Part shown: piece after piece, positions 59,650 to 64,000 of the stretch
How the letters are laid out: every line of letters starts with the position of its first letter
How positions within the stretch are numbered: position 1 is the first letter of the stretch
DNA from: Treponema sp.
GTDB lineage: Bacteria; Spirochaetota; Spirochaetia; Treponematales; Treponemataceae
Assembly: GCF_017430385.1 (NCBI RefSeq)
Contig: NZ_JAFRNB010000185.1
Coordinates: 1 to 64,000 of the forward strand
Reading direction: 5' to 3'
DNA length: 64,000 nt
Notes under the pieces: model-generated
The model's input: the letters and a program-made list of their open reading frames with translations, nothing else
What the model was told of the DNA's origin: nothing
Databases searched by the model: none
Program-made: the position numbers and the translations under genes

Positions 59650-60438
59650 TTATTTTCCGAGTGCGATTGAACGGTTGTTTGCGGCTGTTACGGCCTCAAT
59701 CACTGCATTTCGGAAATTGTTCTTTTCTAGTGCGGCAACTCCTTCGATTGTTGTGCCGGCCGGAGAGCAAACCATGTCCTTGAGAACTGCCGGGTGAGTT
59801 CCGCTTTGCAAGACCATTCCGGCTGAGCCGTAGACTGTCTGAGCGGCGTAAGTGTAGGCCTGGGCTCGCGGCATTCCACAGCGGACTGCGGCATCAGCGA
59901 GAGCTTCGATGAACATGAATACGAAAGCCGGGCCTGAGCCGCTTACGGCTGTAACGCAGTCCATGAGTTTTTCAGGCACTTCTTCGACTTTTCCTGCTGC
60001 ACTCAGGATTTCCTTTACATGAGAAAGTTCCTGCTCTGTGATGTCGTCATTGCAGGTGATGGCTGTCATTGCCTCGCCAATCTGGGCGCAGACATTCGGC
60101 ATCATGCGGACAAAGCGGGCGTTCGGGGCATATTGCTGCAATTTTTCGATTTTGACACCGGCAGCCATTGAAATCACGACGGATTCGGCTCCGATATCGT
60201 CTTTTATTTCATCAAAAACATCGCTCAGAAACTGCGGCTTGACGGCAAGGAAAATATATTTTGCGGCGAGGGCTTCTTTGTTCGTGGTAACGAAAGTGCA
60301 GCCATTTTCCTGGGCGAATTTTTTGCCCATTTCGGCGTTTTTGTCGGTCACTTTGATTTGTTTTACATCAAATTTTTTGCAGACGGCTCGCATGATTGCG
60401 CCACCCATTGCGCCTGTTCCAATACAAGAAATTGTCAT
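59650..60438 (-). CDS. proC: Pyrroline-5-carboxylate reductase
   Basis: 262 residues, the usual size. It reduces pyrroline-5-carboxylate to proline with NAD(P)H. The nucleotide site is ISCIGTGAMGGAIM (~3-16). The C-terminal family signature spans AVSGSGPAFVFMFIEALADA and LKDMVCSPAGTTIEGVAALE. GGAGAA precedes the ATG. It lies in the same direction as proA-proB with a 269-bp repeat-rich gap, so it may have its own promoter. Confidence 0.96.
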   Translation of the reverse strand: MTISCIGTGAMGGAIMRAVCKKFDVKQIKVTDKNAEMGKKFAQENGCTFVTTNKEALAAKYIFLAVKPQFLSDVFDEIKDDIGAESVVISMAAGVKIEKLQQYAPNARFVRMMPNVCAQIGEAMTAITCNDDITEQELSHVKEILSAAGKVEEVPEKLMDCVTAVSGSGPAFVFMFIEALADAAVRCGMPRAQAYTYAAQTVYGSAGMVLQSGTHPAVLKDMVCSPAGTTIEGVAALEKNNFRNAVIEAVTAANNRSIALGK

Positions 60439-60707
60439 AATGTTCTCCTAAAAAGATTTATTGGCTGAAACAAAAACTAGCTCTCGACGAGAACGCGTCA
60501 TAAAACTCGCGGTGAACAAGTTCAAGCGAGTTTTTGCCGCAACCTCGTCTACGCTAGTTTTTGCATCAGTCTGATATATTTTTGCAGGTCATTCTGCCAA
60601 AAGGCATAGGCGAGTTCGTGCCAGAACTTCGACTCCAACCGTTGTTTTTGCATCGGTCGGATATATGTTTTTGGTGTGCTTTATGCCAAAAGGCATAGAA
60701 GGACATG
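60439..60707. repeat. Repeat-rich gap between proB and proC
   Basis: No gene seen. An imperfect direct repeat of 53-55 bp (GTTTTTGCATCNGTCNGATATAT ... GCCAAAAGGCATAG) is at 60557-60609 and 60644-60698. A nested inverted repeat lies before it (ACAAAAACTAGC at ~60472 and GCTAGTTTTTGC at 60553). GCCAAAAGGC is itself a small hairpin. Confidence 0.8.
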
Positions 60708-61502
60708 TTAGTTTGCTACGAACAGAGTTCCTTTAGCACTGCCGTCGGCCAGCTTGTCCAGAATGTCGGCGGCTCCTCCGTTGGCCAGAATCATGGGGAT
60801 GCCGTATTTTGTTGATTTTGTGGCAGCCTGGATTTTGGTCTCGATTCCGCCGGTACCGAAGGCATTTGTCTCGCCGATTGTGATTTTTTTACGCAAATCT
60901 TCGATTGACGTAACTTCTTCAATCAGCTGAGCATTTGGGTTCGTTTTTGGATTGTCAGTGTAGATTCCGTCGATGTCGCTGAACAAAATCAACAGGTCTG
61001 CGCTCCAGAGAATTGCCGTGATTGCGCTCAAGTTGTCGTTGTCGCCGATGGCAAATTCGTCGGTTGAAACAGAGTCGTTTTCGTTGATGATTGGAACAAC
61101 TCCCTCATCAACGAGCGTGAAAAGCGTGTTTCGGATGTTGAGCGAGCGGTGATTGTCCTCAAAATCTTCCTTTGTAAACAAAAGCTGACCGATGTGAAGG
61201 TCTTGCTCGGCGAAAGCCTTTCGCCACTGAGCCATAAGTTCCACCTGACCGATGGCGCAGAGTGCCTGGCGGAAGTGAACGTCCTTTTTTCTAGCCCATT
61301 CCTTGAGGGTTGAAACCCCGGAAACCTGTGCCCCGGAAGAAACAACGACAATCTGCTTGCCCTTGTCAATAAGATTTTTGCACTGGCGGGCAAAAGACTG
61401 CATGAATTCGGTGTTCTGAGTGCCGTCTGCCTTTGCAAGTGTGTTTGAGCCGATTTTAATAACGATTTTGCGTGATTCTTCAAAAGCCTGTGAAATTGTC
61501 AT
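60708..61502 (-). CDS. proB: Glutamate 5-kinase
   Basis: 264 residues. It phosphorylates glutamate for proline synthesis. Amino-acid kinase marks: RKIVIKIGSNTLAKADG at the N-terminus, VVVSSGAQVSG, PIINENDSVSTDE and FGTGGIETKIQAA. The C-terminal PUA domain of the ~370-residue form is missing, as in many short bacterial ProB proteins, so feedback control by proline may differ. It starts 5 bp after proA ends; the two are one transcript. Confidence 0.96.
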   Translation of the reverse strand: MTISQAFEESRKIVIKIGSNTLAKADGTQNTEFMQSFARQCKNLIDKGKQIVVVSSGAQVSGVSTLKEWARKKDVHFRQALCAIGQVELMAQWRKAFAEQDLHIGQLLFTKEDFEDNHRSLNIRNTLFTLVDEGVVPIINENDSVSTDEFAIGDNDNLSAITAILWSADLLILFSDIDGIYTDNPKTNPNAQLIEEVTSIEDLRKKITIGETNAFGTGGIETKIQAATKSTKYGIPMILANGGAADILDKLADGSAKGTLFVAN

Positions 61503-61507
61503 TTTTT

Positions 61508-62782
61508 TTACCTTACCTGGCCGTCGCCGTCAATCAAATATTTTGTGGTGGTGAGGGCTTTTATTCCCATAGGTCCGCGGGCATGAAGCTTTTGCGTTGA
61601 GATTCCAAGCTCCGCACCGAAGCCGAATTCTCCGCCGTCAGTGAAGCGGGTTGAGCAGTTCACGTAAACACATGCCGCGTCCACTTTGGCCTGAAAAAGC
61701 CTTGCGTTTACCAGGCTTTCCGTGATAATGCTCTCGGAATGCTTGGTGTTGTGATTGTTGATGAATGCAATTGCTTCGTTTACGTCGCTCACGACTTTGA
61801 CTGCGCAGATTAAATCAAGGAATTCTGTATCAAAATCGGCTTCTTCTGCCGGAACAATTTTACAATCCACAGATTTGCACAGATTTGCACAGATTTCATA
61901 AGATTTTTGATCGCAGCGAAGTTCAACTTTGCCGGCAAAGCGTTTTGCCAGTCGCGGAAGGAATTCTTGAGCTACTTTTTCGTGAACAAGAATGCACTCG
62001 ATTGCGTTGCAAACTCCTGGTCGCTGAGTCTTTGCGTTCCATGCGATGTTTTCTGCCATTTCAAGGTCGCCTGTTTCGTCTACATAAATGTGGCAGATTC
62101 CGGCACCAGTCTCGATTACAGGAATTTTTGCCGTTTGAACGACCATGTTAATCAGTTTTGCGCTACCTCGCGGAAGAGCCACATCGATTTTGCCTACAGC
62201 GGTAAGGATTTCTTCGACTTCTGAATGGCTTTCACAGGGAGCAAGCTCGATTGAATCGACTACACCGAATCCCTGAGCCTCACTGGAAGCCAAGCCTTCC
62301 TTGATTGCGGCAACAATCGCTTTGTTTGATTTAAGGGCAGAAGATGAGCCGCGGAGCAAGATTGCGTTGCCGCTTTTGTATGCGAGCGCGAAAGCATCAA
62401 CCGTGACGTTCGGGCGGCTTTCGTAGATAATCGCAACAACTCCAAGCGGAACACGAACCTGCCTGATAGACATGCCCAAGGGAGTCTTCCAGCCGGCAAC
62501 TTCCTCACCGATTGGATCAGTCTGTGAAATGATTATTTTGATTGAGTCGATAAGACCGTCGATTCGCTTGTCGTTGAGTGAAAGGCGGTCAACAAGAGCT
62601 TCCGAGGTGCCTTTTGAGCGGGCAAGAGCAACGTCCTCAGCATTTGCCGCAAGAATTGCCGCACGATTTTTATTGATAGAAGAAATTACGGCAGAAAGAG
62701 CAATGTTTTTTTGTGCCGCAGTCTGAAGGGCAAGCTCATTGCTCCCAGCACGAAGTTTTTCAGAAATTGCAGAAATATTCAT
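61508..62782 (-). CDS. proA: Glutamate-5-semialdehyde dehydrogenase
   Basis: 424 residues. It reduces glutamyl-5-phosphate to the semialdehyde. Blocks: VPLGVVAIIYESRPNVTVDAFA, SGNAILLRGSSSA, and the catalytic Cys in NAKTQRPGVCNAIECILVH (~residue 250). It ends TTKYLIDGDGQVR, and the family's HARGPMGIKALTT is near the C-terminus. Residues around EICANLCKSVDCKIVP stem from a CACAGATTT repeat in the DNA (61867-61896), apparently added between conserved blocks. It heads the proA-proB unit. Confidence 0.96.
   Translation of the reverse strand: MNISAISEKLRAGSNELALQTAAQKNIALSAVISSINKNRAAILAANAEDVALARSKGTSEALVDRLSLNDKRIDGLIDSIKIIISQTDPIGEEVAGWKTPLGMSIRQVRVPLGVVAIIYESRPNVTVDAFALAYKSGNAILLRGSSSALKSNKAIVAAIKEGLASSEAQGFGVVDSIELAPCESHSEVEEILTAVGKIDVALPRGSAKLINMVVQTAKIPVIETGAGICHIYVDETGDLEMAENIAWNAKTQRPGVCNAIECILVHEKVAQEFLPRLAKRFAGKVELRCDQKSYEICANLCKSVDCKIVPAEEADFDTEFLDLICAVKVVSDVNEAIAFINNHNTKHSESIITESLVNARLFQAKVDAACVYVNCSTRFTDGGEFGFGAELGISTQKLHARGPMGIKALTTTKYLIDGDGQVR
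61867..61896. repeat. CACAGATTTG repeat inside proA
   Basis: Three units of CACAGATTTG (10-bp period). The first, CCACAGATT, resembles the starts of the arrays in prmC and the radical SAM gene. Confidence 0.7.
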
Positions 62783-62799
62783 AAAAGCCCTCCGAGGGG

Positions 62800-62905
62800 G
62801 ATTTTAAGGGGCGAAACCCCTTAGGTGAAGGGGGTGTCGGCGCAACGTCGGAAGCGAAGCTTCCAAAGTGCGACGCAGGGGGAAGGCTTTCCCCCTATGA
62901 TTTTT
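62800..62905. repeat. Diverged GC-rich repeat of the GGTAGCGG family upstream of proA
   Basis: AAGGGGCGAAACCCCTTAGG, then AAGGGGGTGTCGG, a GAAGCGAAGCTTC palindrome, and GGGGGAAGGCTTTCCCCC followed by T-rich DNA. The order matches the copies at 21125, 43081 and 50430. Confidence 0.65.
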
Positions 62906-62926
62906 CAACTTTCAGTTTTCAATTTA

Positions 62927-63448
62927 CTAATAGTTTGCCAAGAAGAACATTGCGATTAACATGACCGCCTTGTTCTTTTCGTTTGTCCAATCGTTTGTGG
63001 CAGGCAGACTCTTTACATACCACCAGAAAATGCCGAATTCGGGGTCGATGCGGAGGGCGTATTCTGAGAAGTCAGGAGTTTTTACCGTTGCGCCGAACAT
63101 GAGGTAAACTACATCGTCCAAAATCTTTGTGAATTCGGGGAAAACTTCTGCCCATTTGTTGCTTTCGATTGATGCACAGTATTTTTCGAGCTTAACCAGG
63201 ATTTCTTCCTTCAACGAAATGTCTGAATGGTCAACCCAGGTTTTCTGAATCAGCAAAGTGAGGTTCTTCTTGAATGAAGTAATCAGCTTTTTAACATTTT
63301 CTTCGGAAGAAATGTCGAATCCGCTGCCGAACTGGGATGCAACTACAACTGCTGATTTGGAAATTTCGCTTGAATCTGAAGAATCAATCAAAGTTTTCAA
63401 GGAATTTATTACATTTTTTTCAATAAAATCTGTTATTAAATCGCTCAT
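62927..63448 (-). CDS. Protein of unknown function, mostly helical
   Basis: 173 residues with no signal peptide, no long membrane helix and no motif I recognise. Predicted to be mainly helical (VINSLKTLIDSSDSSEISKS, EENVKKLITSFKKNLTLLIQ, EEILVKLEKYCASIESNKWA). The C-terminus is aromatic and hydrophobic (FGIFWWYVKSLPAT, AVMLIAMFFLANY). It is a single gene, divergent from the pectinesterase-like gene. Confidence 0.65.
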   Translation of the reverse strand: MSDLITDFIEKNVINSLKTLIDSSDSSEISKSAVVVASQFGSGFDISSEENVKKLITSFKKNLTLLIQKTWVDHSDISLKEEILVKLEKYCASIESNKWAEVFPEFTKILDDVVYLMFGATVKTPDFSEYALRIDPEFGIFWWYVKSLPATNDWTNEKNKAVMLIAMFFLANY

Positions 63449-63628
63449 ATCACGGCTATTTTAGAAGATTTCAAGGTTTTATTCAATAATCGCACATTAA
63501 TCGGTTTTTATTTCTACTACTTTTGTTCGTAATTGTCGGTGAAAATCAAATTTTAGCTTTAATTTTCCATATCTTTTTCACTTTTCACGAAATACAATGG
63601 GAAATCATTAAAATTGGAGGAAAATTTA

Positions 63629-64000
63629 ATGAAAAAGATTTTTGCTGCTGTAATTGCGGCCTGTGCTGTTTTTGCCGGCTGCCATCAGGCAAATGTTTCT
63701 GAAATTACCCTTTCCGGGGCTGGAATAAAAACTCAGACTTTTGGAACGATTCAGGAAGCTCTGGATGCTATCGGTTCAGAAGCCGGTTCTTTCACAATCA
63801 AACTTCCAAAAGGAACTTATGAAGAAGTTCTCTATTATAAAGGCGATGCTGACATCATTCTTTCTGGAGGCACTTCCGCTCAGTATGGCGAGGATGTCGT
63901 AATCGCAATCGACAATAACGGTGACTTGCTCCGATGCGACCGTTCTTCAGGACAGAAAAATCGCTGTGTCTTTGAATTTGAGGGCAATGGAAATCTTACT
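63629..64000 (+). CDS. Pectinesterase-like right-handed beta-helix lipoprotein, cut by the window edge
   Basis: 124 residues are visible and the frame runs off the right edge. The signal peptide MKKIFAAVIAACAVFAGC has the lipobox FAGC-H. After it, TFGTIQEALDAIGSEAG and TIKLPKGTYEEVLYYKGDADIIL match the start of pectin methylesterases, where the TIQxAID and GxYxE segments open the beta-helix. The catalytic part is outside the window. TTGGAGG is the ribosome site. With kduI it fits use of pectin. It could also be a non-enzymatic beta-helix surface lipoprotein. Confidence 0.8.
   Translation, partial: MKKIFAAVIAACAVFAGCHQANVSEITLSGAGIKTQTFGTIQEALDAIGSEAGSFTIKLPKGTYEEVLYYKGDADIILSGGTSAQYGEDVVIAIDNNGDLLRCDRSSGQKNRCVFEFEGNGNLT

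Noticed and set aside
62800..62905. Riboswitch upstream of proA
   Set aside because: The hairpins match a dispersed GC-rich repeat family rather than any riboswitch core I know.

Overview
The window looks like the chromosome of a host-associated treponeme (Spirochaetota), probably a carbohydrate- or pectin-using gut or rumen type. Evidence: a Ter/FabV-type enoyl reductase, class III (anaerobic) ribonucleotide reductase, many spirochaete-style lipoproteins, a 5-keto-4-deoxyuronate isomerase (kduI) and the start of a pectinesterase-like lipoprotein. The assignment is inferred from gene content; I could not run a database search.

Layout. 1-10.4 kb: a leftward four-gene unit encoding an outer-membrane barrel protein, two lipoproteins and a giant secreted FG-GAP/YD-repeat (SpvB/TcdB/Rhs-like) protein that runs off the left edge. 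10.5-17 kb: fabV, then a leftward cassette (DUF3261 lipoprotein, ketosynthase, dehydratase, ketoreductase, ketosynthase) in the order of the end of an aryl-polyene cluster, but with no carrier protein or other aryl-polyene genes nearby. 17-25 kb: a BamA-like protein, a B12-type radical SAM enzyme, a PurO-like protein, a substrate-binding lipoprotein and a diguanylate cyclase. 24.8-25.5 kb: two tRNA-Ser and a tRNA-Arg followed by a 194-bp tandem duplication. 25.6-36.4 kb: secreted nuclease, SRP RNA, Ste24 protease, thymidine kinase, PFL-family protein, MATE pump, YgiQ and a DUF4160 gene pair. 36.4-38.6 kb: hisG and hisB, separated by a GxxExxY nuclease-fold gene framed by CTCTGTG repeats. 38.7-45.6 kb: chemoreceptor, Lrp regulator, aminotransferase, TPR protein, acyltransferase and tRNA-Ala. 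45.8-48.7 kb: nrdD-nrdG with NrdR-like boxes. 48.8-54.6 kb: kduI, a TetR regulator, and prfA/metallohydrolase/prmC. 54.57-54.95 kb: a compact type I toxin-antitoxin locus. 55-64 kb: methyltransferase, small orphan genes, a FAD protein, an IlvY-like regulator, the proline genes proA-proB-proC and a pectinesterase-like lipoprotein.

The most unusual content is in the repeats. (a) Seven copies of a roughly 100-nt element made of two or three hairpins have stems that differ from copy to copy while the apical loops keep a CANGGA core, as in CsrA/RsmA sites. (b) A 9-bp CACAGANNN repeat family occurs as CTCTGTG arrays around the GxxExxY gene, as an ORF-less palindromic element before the MATE gene, and as in-frame insertions in the radical SAM, prmC and proA genes. 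(c) Several GC-rich intergenic repeat families are present. Five rightward genes also have sigma70-like promoters so close to the ATG that their mRNAs are probably leaderless.
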